Source: an uncultured Acetobacteroides sp. (GTDB lineage Bacteria > Bacteroidota > Bacteroidia > Bacteroidales > ZOR0009). Taken from it: DNA of 64,000 bases. Below, one piece after another: positions 36,301-45,362 of this stretch. Under the pieces are notes generated by a model. The model had not been told where the DNA came from and did not search any database. It saw only the letters and a program-made list of their open reading frames with translations. A program made the position numbers and the translations under genes. Within the stretch, counting starts at the first letter, position 1; every line of letters starts with the position of its first letter. Location of the stretch: assembly GCF_963678165.1 (NCBI RefSeq), contig NZ_OY782755.1, forward strand, positions 1,798,001 to 1,862,000, in the 5' to 3' direction.

Positions 36301-36354
36301 CAGTACTCCAAAGAGTAGTAGCAAGGTTAGCATCCAACTGAAATATCTTTTCAT
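33301..36354 (-). CDS. SusC/RagA family TonB-dependent transporter (glycan locus)
   Basis: Outer-membrane importer of 1017 residues. Signal peptide 1-22, carboxypeptidase-regulatory-like domain (IKGLVVSAKDKSPVIGASV), plug with DLTTSISTVKGSEV and ASATAIYGTRASNGVVLIST, then the barrel ending in a terminal Phe (MSLSF). Followed by its SusD; preceded (24 bp) by the SusE/F-like lipoprotein, so the gene order in the transcript is SusE/F, SusC, SusD, GH30. Confidence 0.96.
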   Translation of the reverse strand: MKRYFSWMLTLLLLFGVLQVSAQVKNIKGLVVSAKDKSPVIGASVIVKGTTKGAISDVTGTFTIKAEAKDVLSISAVGFKKQEVKVGNNTTLNVTLEEDTKLIDELVVVGYGTVKKQDLTTSISTVKGSEVKNFSSGNISNALQGKVAGVQIMNGSGAPGSTPKVLIRGISSFNGSDPLYVVDGVPMGNSLNFLNPSDVESIEVLKDASATAIYGTRASNGVVLISTKKGKESKITFNFDAYYGIQTLPKPELADGIEYAKVMNERKANAGETLPFSDLSTVKSGTDWWDEVIRPTSPMQNYNLGFAGGDKKTTYAGSIGYFKQESQMDKGKWEKVSARFNSEYKFNKYITFSQTFNPRYESWVNTPDVISNTLSMDPTTPVYIPVEERINNGVTDRSKPISWFARSVHNQSWNPAGIVYRAGNDQNKQYAMTTNSSLAIEPIPGLVFKSQLGLNLRFDEYRSYTPIFFIDNLEKNDKDQVSSTHNNAFDYVWNNFVTYTKTFASKHNVTAMAGYNMERYSYSNLYASRKDLPNSNELLRYLNAATGDKGVSGVDNASSLMSYLGRINYNYDNRYYLTASVRTDGSSKFSENNKWATFPSLSLAWRASSENFMKDISWISNLKLRAGWGRIGNQNISDGAYIDQLSSGYYVFGGDRSAVIATYPSTVSNKDLKWETVEDYNIGIDLGLLNDKLTITGEYYTKESKDMLMETKYPTYSGYPTWLSRIWANVGSIQVKGWEASVNYHDEYNGLKYDIGLNLTHAKSKALKLANGSEILDGGFQGGNITRTIEGSVLAGYYGYVVDGVFQNQTEINSHTSNTGNLLQPDAVPGDFRFKDLNKDGVLNDKDREYLGNPYPDVTVGLNIKLEYKNFDFTTFWYGSFGNENFNTTKYALMSGANNANVKKGLYDASWRIDNPTNSQPRLTSADKNSNFNRISSYYVEDASFVRCKNIQLGYTFNKGLFANNKLRVSLSAQNPFLFTKYSGLDPEVGGGILNAGIDWGTYPVARTYLVNMSLSF

Positions 36355-36378
36355 AAAGTGAATTTTTACGTCTTAGTA

Positions 36379-37806
36379 CTATCGTTTGATCATCTTCGCC
36401 CTGTTGAGGTGCGAGTCAAAAATGAACGTGTAGGCAGTGCGGGTTGGCACGTTAAGGTCAACGTTGTCTCCGTTGTTAGGTCGTGTTTTCTCTGGATTGG
36501 TTTTACTGTCAAATCTCCAGAATGGCTCTATCCACCATCCCCATGGGTGTTGAGGACCAATGATAAACTGAACATTACCCTCCAGTTCAACGTCTAATGA
36601 ATAGATGTATGGATTAGTTGTAGACTGTTTTAGGAGAATTGCTGAACTAGGACTCCAGTTTTGTTCTGGGTGATCAGCAAAGCCTTTTCCGATAAGCCCA
36701 ATTTGTATAGGAGTGTCAACGCCATCTAACTTATAAGTAAGCGAATTTGGGGTTGCATCGGTTGGCGTGTATTGTTTAAACGAGTAGGTGCTAGTTTTTG
36801 TATTCAAAACAATCTCATAGTATCCAACAGCAGGAAGTACAATTGGGTTGGAGTTGGGATCGTTTATGATAACTGTTTTGCTATCATCTAAGCCAAAACA
36901 GTTGGGTTGGAAGTCTGTTTTCTGTGGAATAAAGCGAACCTTAGTGTCTGCTGCTGCTGAGTAGTATTTTGCAGTGTAGGTGTAAGGAACTGTGTGATCT
37001 ACAAGCATAGGAACACCAAAAAGATCGGAGTTTAGCGCAACTTTGGTGTCTACATCTGTCAAGTACATCTTTTCGAAGTCAGGCATGTCTGATACTGTAA
37101 GGTTTGTAGTTCTTGTAACCCTATTTCCTTTCTCTGTACCAATTGCCTTGTCTCCAACGGTGTACTCGAATTTGTAGTTGGCTATCTCGCTAGGTAGTGT
37201 GTATATTTTTTCAACAGTAGCAGTCTTTCCGCTTACTAAAACGCTGTCGTAGTAGTTTAGCGGTGCTCCAGATTTTATTACAACATATCCTAGTTCCTTG
37301 TTGTCTGAAACATCAATAGAGACTCTAAATACGGTTTCTTTGGATGCAACTTGAGACTTTATTACTGTAAGGGCATTATCGGGTGCCGATACAAATACGG
37401 GCATTGTAAAGTCTCCATCCATGTGTACGATTATCGACTTCTGAATCGTTTTCCCGCTAACGTCAGTAACGGTGATTACGATTTCGTTTGGCTTGTCCAC
37501 AGCAGTAGCGGGTACCTTAAACTTGTAGTCGAGGTTGAAAGATTTTACCAAAGAATCTTCAAAGGTTATTGTTTTGTCTAACGACCATTCGGCAATTTTA
37601 AGGTTGATACTTTTAATGCCGATATCATCGGTTACGGTTCCCTGTGCATAAAGATCATAACCTTGAACCCAGTGTAACTCGCTAGTCTTTAAACTAAGCG
37701 TTGGTGCTGCTTTGTCTTCGTTTACGTAATCGAGTTCTGACTTTTTACATCCCTGCACTACCAATAGGAGTAGTAGCAGATAAAGCCAAATGCGATGTTT
37801 TCTCAT
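36379..37806 (-). CDS. SusE/SusF-like surface glycan-binding lipoprotein
   Basis: 475-residue lipoprotein (lipobox VVQGCKKSELD, Cys20). Multi-domain: two Ig-like beta-sandwich stretches in the first about 220 residues, then a middle linker, and a C-terminal SusE/F-type domain (KLDGVDTPIQIGLIGKGFAD, ending in NFNLN-like strands with aromatic residues for sugar stacking: WWIEPFWRF). First gene of the transcript, opposite the divergent hybrid regulator, which is unusual since SusE/F usually follows SusD. Binding of the locus glycan at the surface is inferred. Confidence 0.82.
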   Translation of the reverse strand: MRKHRIWLYLLLLLLVVQGCKKSELDYVNEDKAAPTLSLKTSELHWVQGYDLYAQGTVTDDIGIKSINLKIAEWSLDKTITFEDSLVKSFNLDYKFKVPATAVDKPNEIVITVTDVSGKTIQKSIIVHMDGDFTMPVFVSAPDNALTVIKSQVASKETVFRVSIDVSDNKELGYVVIKSGAPLNYYDSVLVSGKTATVEKIYTLPSEIANYKFEYTVGDKAIGTEKGNRVTRTTNLTVSDMPDFEKMYLTDVDTKVALNSDLFGVPMLVDHTVPYTYTAKYYSAAADTKVRFIPQKTDFQPNCFGLDDSKTVIINDPNSNPIVLPAVGYYEIVLNTKTSTYSFKQYTPTDATPNSLTYKLDGVDTPIQIGLIGKGFADHPEQNWSPSSAILLKQSTTNPYIYSLDVELEGNVQFIIGPQHPWGWWIEPFWRFDSKTNPEKTRPNNGDNVDLNVPTRTAYTFIFDSHLNRAKMIKR

Positions 37807-38251
37807 AGAATGTGTGTTTTAAAACGTCTGTAAAAACTACTTCCAAGTGTTAATTTTAGAATATCAAATTAACGCTAAAGCAATACCATGTTGATTAAAC
37901 ATTGTCTCAAACTCTTTTGATATTGTCGATTTCAGCTAAAAGTGAAAGTCCTTAGAAAATGATTCAAAATGTTGTTATTACGGCAGATAGTACGGATTAT
38001 CGCAAGGAAAGTTCTGTTGCGTTTCCTTTTTTTTGATAGTTTTGCATGGAGAATGCATAAGAGGGGGTGACCTTAACTTATTTTTTAATCGAATTGGTTT
38101 TTTTGTATATGTATTTGCTTGTTGATGCCTGTTGTCGCCTTTGGGGAAGACTGATTACTTGAGATTGCTAGCATGTATTACAATTTTAGAGAATTCTACA
38201 TGGGCATTCTCAATGTTAGAATTGTCACCGAACCTGTGAATAATTTAAATC
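37807..38251. promoter_or_regulatory. Divergent regulatory region between glycan operon and its sensor
   Basis: 445 bp with no gene. It contains related AT-rich motifs, TTTTAGAATATC near 37851-37865 and TTTTAGAGAATTCT near 38182-38196, plus the inverted repeat GAGAATTC...GCATTCTC. These are candidate binding sites for the AraC domain of the hybrid sensor. The direct-repeat reading is by eye and not strong. Confidence 0.4.
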
Positions 38252-41200
38252 ATGATTGGTACTGTCGTTTTTTTGAGTCGTATTTCTTTTAAAAGCCTTA
38301 GTGTTGTATTCGGTTTGTTGTTTACAATAGCTACAGTGGTGGCATCACCTAACAATACTTCCAATATTAAAAAGTACACCACGGTAAATGGCTTAACAAA
38401 TAATGTGGTTTACAAAATCGTACAGGATAAGCAAGGCTTTATGTGGTTTGCTACCGAAGACGGGCTTAATAGGTACGATGGGCATCGCTTTGTAGGTTAC
38501 AGAAATGATCCGACGAATAAGAAGACAATCTCGCAAAATTTCATTCAGAGTATCTACTGCGATGCGCATGGCGATATTTGGGTTGGTACTGCTGAGTCTG
38601 GTTTGAACCGTTATAACTGTAGAGGTGACGATTTTACCATATTCCGCCATAAGAAAGATAGGTATAGCATTAATGGGAACGATATTATATCTATTATTCC
38701 TGCCAGAGATGGGAATTTGTGGGTGGCTTCCTATCGAAATGGGATAAATTACTACGATAGAAGGAGTGGCAGATTCTACGATAGAAAAGACATTCTTGCT
38801 GCATGCAAAAGTAGGGGTGACTATAAAGTGCAATCAATACTTGAGGGGAGAAATGGCATTTTTTGGGTTGGCACCCAGGGAAATGGGCTATATGCGTACG
38901 ATTTAGTCAACAGGAAGAGCACTCCAATCAAGGGTGTAAATCCTGCGGGGTTAACGGTGTTCTCTATTGGTGAAGACCCTACGGGCCATGTTTGGATTGG
39001 TACCAACAGGGGATTACTGGTTGTGAAAGATGGAGTGCTGCAAGTAGTACCTAATTTGAAAAGCATTGCGGGTAAGGAGGTCTTTGCCATATTCTGCGAT
39101 AGAAATCAGAATATGTGGATTGGTACTGACAAGGGTGCCTACATTTTTAAGCTTCGGGATGTCTTTCGAGCAAATGCGATAAGCGTCGATTATATAGGGG
39201 AGGGACCGTCTGGACTTTCTTACCAGTCTATTAGATCCATTTCTCAGGATAGAGATGGCAATATTTGGATTGGAACCTACACTGGTGGTGTCAACTTTAT
39301 TAGTAGTATCCCCGATAAGTTCAGGCTAATTGCAAAGGATACGCCAGGTAGCGCCCTGTCGTACGATAAGGTATGGGGCATGTGCGAGGATAAACAGGGG
39401 AACCTGTGGGTTGGCACCGATGGTAGCGGTATCGATAAGTTTGATGCTAACCTCAATAAACTAGGCAGCATGCGTTCCAATCCGTCTAATACAAGTTCGC
39501 TAAGTAGCAATGCAATTTTGTCTGCCTACTGCGATAGGCGGGGGGAGCTGTGGTTCGGCACTTTCGAGAGTGGGCTAAATCGTGTTGACCCTCGGAGCGG
39601 TAAGGTTACCCGGTTTCTGAAAAATGGAACTAGCCGTAGCATCAGCGACAATACCGTGCGCGCCATCTTTGAGGACTCGCAGGGGAAGTTGTGGGTGGGA
39701 ACCGATGCAGGAGGACTTTGCTGCTACGATCCTAGGTCGCAAAATTTCGCGGTGTATAACACAAAGAATTCGGGAATCAGCGAGAATGACGTACGGTCGA
39801 TCTGCGAAGATGCCCGTGGAAATCTGTGGGTAGGCACGTATGGCGAGGGACTTAACCTGTTCGATAGAGCCAGGAGGCATGTTGCCGTCTTCCGTAATGT
39901 ACAGGACGATCCTTCGTCGTTGAGCTCGAACCGGGTTCAGGCAATGCTCGTTGACTCGAAGGGGCGCCTGTGGGTGGGAACGTCGAGTGGCCTATGCCGC
40001 TACTCCTACGAAACACGCAACTTTAAATCGTTTACCGAAAAGGAGGGGCTTGTCAATAATAACGTAATGGCGATCTTGGAAGATGGCAAGGGCAATTTAT
40101 GGATAAGCACCACCCGGGGAATTTCTAGGTTCTGCATCGATAAAGGCAAGTTCGAGAACTACGACCTGCACGACGGGCTGCAGAGCGGGCAGTTTATGCC
40201 GGGCTCTGCCATTCGTTGCAGGGGTGGGCGCATGCTTTTTGGGGGGACGAACGGGCTAAACGTTTTCGATCCGTCGAGAATCAGCAGTACCCAGTTTGAG
40301 CCAGAGGTGCTGATAACCGATTTCCAGATTTATAATGCCATTGTTCCTATTCGAAGCACGGAGAATCCGAAGAGTCCGCTTCTTCAGAGCATTACACTAA
40401 CATCGGATGTTGAGCTGAGCTACCGACAAAATACGCTGTCGTTCGACTTTGTTGCTTTGAACTACAGCTTCCCAGAAAAAACGCAATACGCCTACATGAT
40501 GGAGGGTGCCGATGAAGGCTGGAATAAGGTTGGCGGTAAGACTTCAGCGACGTACCGGAATCTTGGCCCTGGGAAATACGTGTTTAAGGTTAAGGCCACC
40601 AACCAGGATGGTGTTTGGTCGAAAACGGTTAGGGAGATTCGCATAACCATTCGTCCTCCGTTTTGGCTTACCTGGTGGGCGTACCTCTTCTATGCCATTT
40701 TGATAGCATTGGCTGTCCGGGCATCGCTTAGGCTGTACACCTTTAGGATTAGAACGCTTAATAAGCTGGAGATTGCGCGTATCGAACAGCAGAAGTCGGA
40801 GGAGGTGCACCAGGCAAAGCTTGAGTTCTTCACCAACATCTCTCACGAGTTTAGAACTCCTCTTACCCTTATCATAGGGCCGTTGGAGCGATTTATTGCT
40901 GCCGAAGCAGATCCTGCCAGACGGAAGCTGCTGGACATGATGCACCGAAATGCGAATCGCCTGCTTCGGCTTGTGAACCAGCTGATGGATTTGCGGAAGA
41001 CGGAGCGGGGCGAGATGAAGCTCAAGGTGCAGGAGATGGATCTTGTTGCCTTCTTGCAGGAGATGACGTTCTCGTTCGAGGAGTTGTCGCATCAGAAGCA
41101 TATTACCCTGCAGCTGGATGCGGAGGAGGAGCATGTTTTGGGGTGGGCAGATCCTGAATTTCTCGATAAGATTCTCTACAACCTCCTCTCCAACGCCTAC

Positions 41201-42388
41201 AAGTTTACCTCTAGCGGTGGTCGAATCGTCATAAGCGTACGGAGGATGTCTGTCTATGGGCAGGAGCATGTTCGAATCGGTGTTGAGGATACTGGGAAAG
41301 GCATGCGTCCAAAAGAGTTGGACCGCATATTCGAGCTCTTCTACCAGGTGCCCGGAGTGGGCAGCGCTTTGCAAAAGGGTAGCGGCATAGGCCTGCACCT
41401 TACCAAGATGCTGGTTAAACTGCACAAGGGCGAGATTAGCGTATCCAGCGAGGAAGGGCGGGGGACCTCCTTCTTCGTTGATCTTCCCCTGCAAAAGGAG
41501 GCCTACGCTGCCGCCGAGGTGGCCAGCGAACCCGTGGAGAAGGCTGTGGTAACCGATCTTGCCGAAAGAGCCATTGATATAGAGCCTATGCCCGATGAGG
41601 ATGTGGCTAAGCACGTTGGCCGGCTGTACACCGTGCTGGTGGTTGAGGACGACGACGACATCCGACGCTACGTTAAGGATGAACTGCACAACCTGTACAA
41701 CGTTATTGAGGCCTGCAACGGCGAGGATGGGCTTAAGATGGCAGCCGAGTTTCAGCCTGACGCCATCATCAGCGACGTAATGATGCCCGTGCTCGATGGG
41801 GTGGAGATGTGCAAGCAGCTGAAGCTGGATATCACCACCTCGCACATCCCCATTATCTTGCTTACGGCGAAGTCGTCCATCGAAGATAGAATTGAGGGGC
41901 TGGAGAGCGGGGCCGATTCGTACATCCCCAAGCCGTTTAACCCGGCTCACCTGAAAACCCGCATCGCCAAGCTGATTGAGCTGCGCGAGCTGCTGAAGCA
42001 GAAGTTTAGCAAGAGCATCAGCTTTCAGCCCAGCGAGGTGGTGGCTTCCTCGCCCGACGAGGAGTTCCTCCGAAAGGCGCTGGCGCTGATCAATGAGAAC
42101 ATCTCCAACTCCGACTACAATGGCGACCTGCTGAGCAAGGATTTGGGCATGAGCCGCGCCAACCTGCACCGCAAGCTGCGGTCGCTGCTCAACCAGTCGT
42201 CGAGCGAGTTTATCCGCAACATCAGGCTTAAGCAGGCCGCCATCCTGCTTAAGCAGAATAAGCTTACCATCGCCGAGGTTGGCTACGAGGTTGGCTTCAG
42301 CTCGCCAACCTACTTCTCGGCGTGCTTCTCCAACTACTTCAAGATGTCGCCCTCGGAGTATGTTGCCAAGAATGCGGAGCGGAAGTAG
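38252..42388 (+). CDS. Hybrid two-component system regulator (HTCS) for glycan uptake
   Basis: One-protein two-component system of 1378 residues. An N-terminal membrane segment and signal-like leader are followed by about 12 WVGT-type beta-propeller repeats (roughly 45-690) forming the periplasmic sensor. Then a Y_Y_Y domain (about 730-800), a membrane helix (WWAYLFYAILIALAV), the histidine kinase with His865 (NISHEFRTPL), ATPase motifs (LLSNAYKFT, GSGIGLHL), a receiver domain with Asp1175 (SDVMMPVLDG) and the C-terminal AraC DNA-binding domain (GYEVGFSSPTYFSACF). All catalytic motifs are intact. Divergent from the SusE/C/D operon it likely controls; a glycan breakdown product is the expected ligand. 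Confidence 0.96.
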   Translation: MIGTVVFLSRISFKSLSVVFGLLFTIATVVASPNNTSNIKKYTTVNGLTNNVVYKIVQDKQGFMWFATEDGLNRYDGHRFVGYRNDPTNKKTISQNFIQSIYCDAHGDIWVGTAESGLNRYNCRGDDFTIFRHKKDRYSINGNDIISIIPARDGNLWVASYRNGINYYDRRSGRFYDRKDILAACKSRGDYKVQSILEGRNGIFWVGTQGNGLYAYDLVNRKSTPIKGVNPAGLTVFSIGEDPTGHVWIGTNRGLLVVKDGVLQVVPNLKSIAGKEVFAIFCDRNQNMWIGTDKGAYIFKLRDVFRANAISVDYIGEGPSGLSYQSIRSISQDRDGNIWIGTYTGGVNFISSIPDKFRLIAKDTPGSALSYDKVWGMCEDKQGNLWVGTDGSGIDKFDANLNKLGSMRSNPSNTSSLSSNAILSAYCDRRGELWFGTFESGLNRVDPRSGKVTRFLKNGTSRSISDNTVRAIFEDSQGKLWVGTDAGGLCCYDPRSQNFAVYNTKNSGISENDVRSICEDARGNLWVGTYGEGLNLFDRARRHVAVFRNVQDDPSSLSSNRVQAMLVDSKGRLWVGTSSGLCRYSYETRNFKSFTEKEGLVNNNVMAILEDGKGNLWISTTRGISRFCIDKGKFENYDLHDGLQSGQFMPGSAIRCRGGRMLFGGTNGLNVFDPSRISSTQFEPEVLITDFQIYNAIVPIRSTENPKSPLLQSITLTSDVELSYRQNTLSFDFVALNYSFPEKTQYAYMMEGADEGWNKVGGKTSATYRNLGPGKYVFKVKATNQDGVWSKTVREIRITIRPPFWLTWWAYLFYAILIALAVRASLRLYTFRIRTLNKLEIARIEQQKSEEVHQAKLEFFTNISHEFRTPLTLIIGPLERFIAAEADPARRKLLDMMHRNANRLLRLVNQLMDLRKTERGEMKLKVQEMDLVAFLQEMTFSFEELSHQKHITLQLDAEEEHVLGWADPEFLDKILYNLLSNAYKFTSSGGRIVISVRRMSVYGQEHVRIGVEDTGKGMRPKELDRIFELFYQVPGVGSALQKGSGIGLHLTKMLVKLHKGEISVSSEEGRGTSFFVDLPLQKEAYAAAEVASEPVEKAVVTDLAERAIDIEPMPDEDVAKHVGRLYTVLVVEDDDDIRRYVKDELHNLYNVIEACNGEDGLKMAAEFQPDAIISDVMMPVLDGVEMCKQLKLDITTSHIPIILLTAKSSIEDRIEGLESGADSYIPKPFNPAHLKTRIAKLIELRELLKQKFSKSISFQPSEVVASSPDEEFLRKALALINENISNSDYNGDLLSKDLGMSRANLHRKLRSLLNQSSSEFIRNIRLKQAAILLKQNKLTIAEVGYEVGFSSPTYFSACFSNYFKMSPSEYVAKNAERK

Positions 42389-42490
42389 TAGCGCATGGCA
42401 AAGCGGGCGATTCCGTATTTTTAGCTGAGGCCATCGCCGTTAAGCTAAGCCTGAATTCAAAAGGATAAACTCCCAATTGCAGCACGTTAT

Positions 42491-42592
42491 CCCCTCCACT
42501 GGAGGGGCAGGGGTGGGTTAAGAACGCGAAGTGAAGCGAGAATGCTGTTTTTTAAACGAACAAACCCACCCCCTACCCCCTCCAAGGAGGGG
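42491..42592. repeat. Imperfect palindromic element (REP/MITE-like)
   Basis: Left arm CCCCTCCACTGGAGGGG plus CAGGGGTGGGTT and right arm AACCCACCCCCTACCCCC plus TCCAAGGAGGGG are inverted relative to each other around about 45 bp. Each arm itself contains an inverted repeat. The design is that of the small dispersed palindromes common in Bacteroidota intergenic DNA. Lies in the 437-bp gap after the hybrid sensor; the rest of that gap has no gene. Confidence 0.8.
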
Positions 42593-42768
42593 ACAACTAT
42601 TTTCAATCATGCACTAATGCTTGATATCTATCTTCATTCTTTCAAAGCAGAGCACTAAACATCCTTCGCTTGAAGGTCAGGCCTGTGGCATTGCCCTTAT
42701 GGCGCTGGATTAACCTCTTTTATAGTATACTTCGATGGGGTGTGCTAGCATATTAACGATAATAGTAC

Positions 42769-42776
42769 TAGTTTTG
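42769..42776 (+). promoter_or_regulatory. Possible -7 element of the ABC-F gene
   Basis: TAGTTTTG fits the Bacteroidota -7 consensus TAnnTTTG, 50 bp upstream of the ABC-F start. I see no good -33 TTTG at the expected distance, so confidence is limited. Confidence 0.4.
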
Positions 42777-42816
42777 CGGCACTTTTGCCTAGTTATAGGC
42801 ATTGATTAAAACTTAG

Positions 42817-44442
<1,626 letters not shown>

Positions 44443-44446
44443 CATA

Positions 44447-44475
44447 AAAAATCCCGCCACCGAGCGGGATTTTTT
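44447..44475. terminator. Bidirectional terminator after ABC-F
   Basis: Stem AATCCCGC / GCGGGATT with ACCGA-like loop between A-run and T-run. Separates the ABC-F gene from the convergent HTH gene. Confidence 0.9.
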
Positions 44476-44476
44476 G

Positions 44477-44545
44477 TAGAGACGCGTTTCAAACGCGTCT
44501 CAATTGATCCCCAATTTATCAGATGCGTTTCAAACGCATCTCTAC
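44477..44545. repeat. Two REP-like palindromes
   Basis: GAGACGCGTTTCAAACGCGTCTC (about 44479-44501) and, after 20 bp, AGATGCGTTTCAAACGCATCT (about 44521-44541). The two are variants of one palindrome in which both arms changed together, and the second overlaps the 3' end of the HTH gene. This element type is widely dispersed in some bacterial genomes. Confidence 0.75.
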
Positions 44546-44910
44546 GTGTTTGTAGGCTTTGACTTCTTTATCTTCTCCAGTATCATCCTTTCAATCTCGT
44601 CCATCTGTTCCACGGGCAGCCCCTGCACCAGCTTCACCAGCCCCACGGCGGCATCCTTGCGGCGGATGGACTGTAGAGCATGCCCCTCGATGTCGTTTTC
44701 GGGCTTCGATGGCGTCCACTCGAACAGGTCGTTTGGGGTACAGTTTAGCCCTAGGCATATCTCCTCAAGGTCGTCTACGTCTACCTTTTGGGTTAGGCTT
44801 CGCGACAGGTGGTATGCCTTGTTGTGCTTGTAGCCCTGCTTCTTTAGGTAGACGTAGGCATTGTCGATTCCTTTAAGGGCAAGCACGCGCGAGATGTTCA
44901 TTTTTAGCAT
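44542..44910 (-). CDS. Small XRE-like HTH protein, paralogue 1
   Basis: 122 residues from the ATG at 44908-44910, chosen because it gives end-to-end alignment with the paralogue at 59605-59967 (about 60 % identical by hand). A longer frame to 45021 adds a non-conserved leader. The N-terminal about 60 residues form a Cro/C1-type helix-turn-helix ending in the block LNCTPNDLFEW. The C-terminal part has a conserved stretch HALQSIRRKDAAVGLVKLVQGLPVE that may be an oligomerisation or partner-binding helix pair. Upstream lie a conserved leader and the 42-bp repeat array (45059-45352). Regulator of unknown target; autoregulation through the leader is plausible. Confidence 0.82.
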   Translation of the reverse strand: MLKMNISRVLALKGIDNAYVYLKKQGYKHNKAYHLSRSLTQKVDVDDLEEICLGLNCTPNDLFEWTPSKPENDIEGHALQSIRRKDAAVGLVKLVQGLPVEQMDEIERMILEKIKKSKPTNT

Positions 44911-45058
44911 GTCGTTTAGATTTTTTGGGGTTACTTCCGCTAATTTATGGCATTCTTCATTTCGATGGACCGTTTGCCCCCAGAAAAATGGCGATTCCCC
45001 TCCGAAAAATTGAAAAGCCACCCCTAGGGATGGCCAATTCTGTGCTTGTTTCGATATC

Positions 45059-45352
45059 CGTAGCTGTACAAAGGAGCTGATCGGAATCCACTTTGATATT
45101 TGTAGATGTACAGAAGAACTAACTGGAACCCATTTGAGTCTTTGTAGATGTACAGAAGAATTAGTCGGAACCCGTTTGAGTATTTGTATATGTAAGGAAG
45201 AGCTAACTGGAACCCATTTGGGTATTTGTAGATGTACGGAAGAGCTAACCGGAAACCGTTTTGGTATTCGTAGTTGTTCGGAAGGACTAATCGGAGTACG
45301 AATTGGTATCAGTAGCCCTTCCGAAGAGCTACGGGGTGTACGAGTAGGCTAC
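45059..45352. repeat. 42-bp tandem repeat array upstream of HTH paralogue 1
   Basis: Seven degenerate units, each exactly 42 bp, starting at 45059, 45101, 45143, 45185, 45227, 45269 and 45311. Consensus begins TGTAGATGTACRGAAGARCT and ends GGAACCCATTTGGGTATT. A weaker eighth unit may precede (45017). It ends 11 bp before the stop of the PLP-lyase gene. There are no spacers, so it is not a CRISPR array. A reading frame runs through it only because 42 is a multiple of 3. Confidence 0.95.
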
Positions 45353-45362
45353 GGCAGCTGGC

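Noticed and set aside
40544..42169. 541-codon antisense frame inside the hybrid sensor gene
   Set aside because: A shadow of a GC-rich coding region; low-complexity, His/Leu-rich product with no family resemblance, and the sense frame is an unambiguous kinase.
42491..42592. Inverted element as transcription terminator of the hybrid sensor
   Set aside because: No T-run follows, and the arms are separated by 45 bp with their own internal palindromes; better read as a mobile palindrome.
45059..45352. 42-bp array as CRISPR
   Set aside because: No spacer/repeat alternation; all 42 bp diverge gradually.
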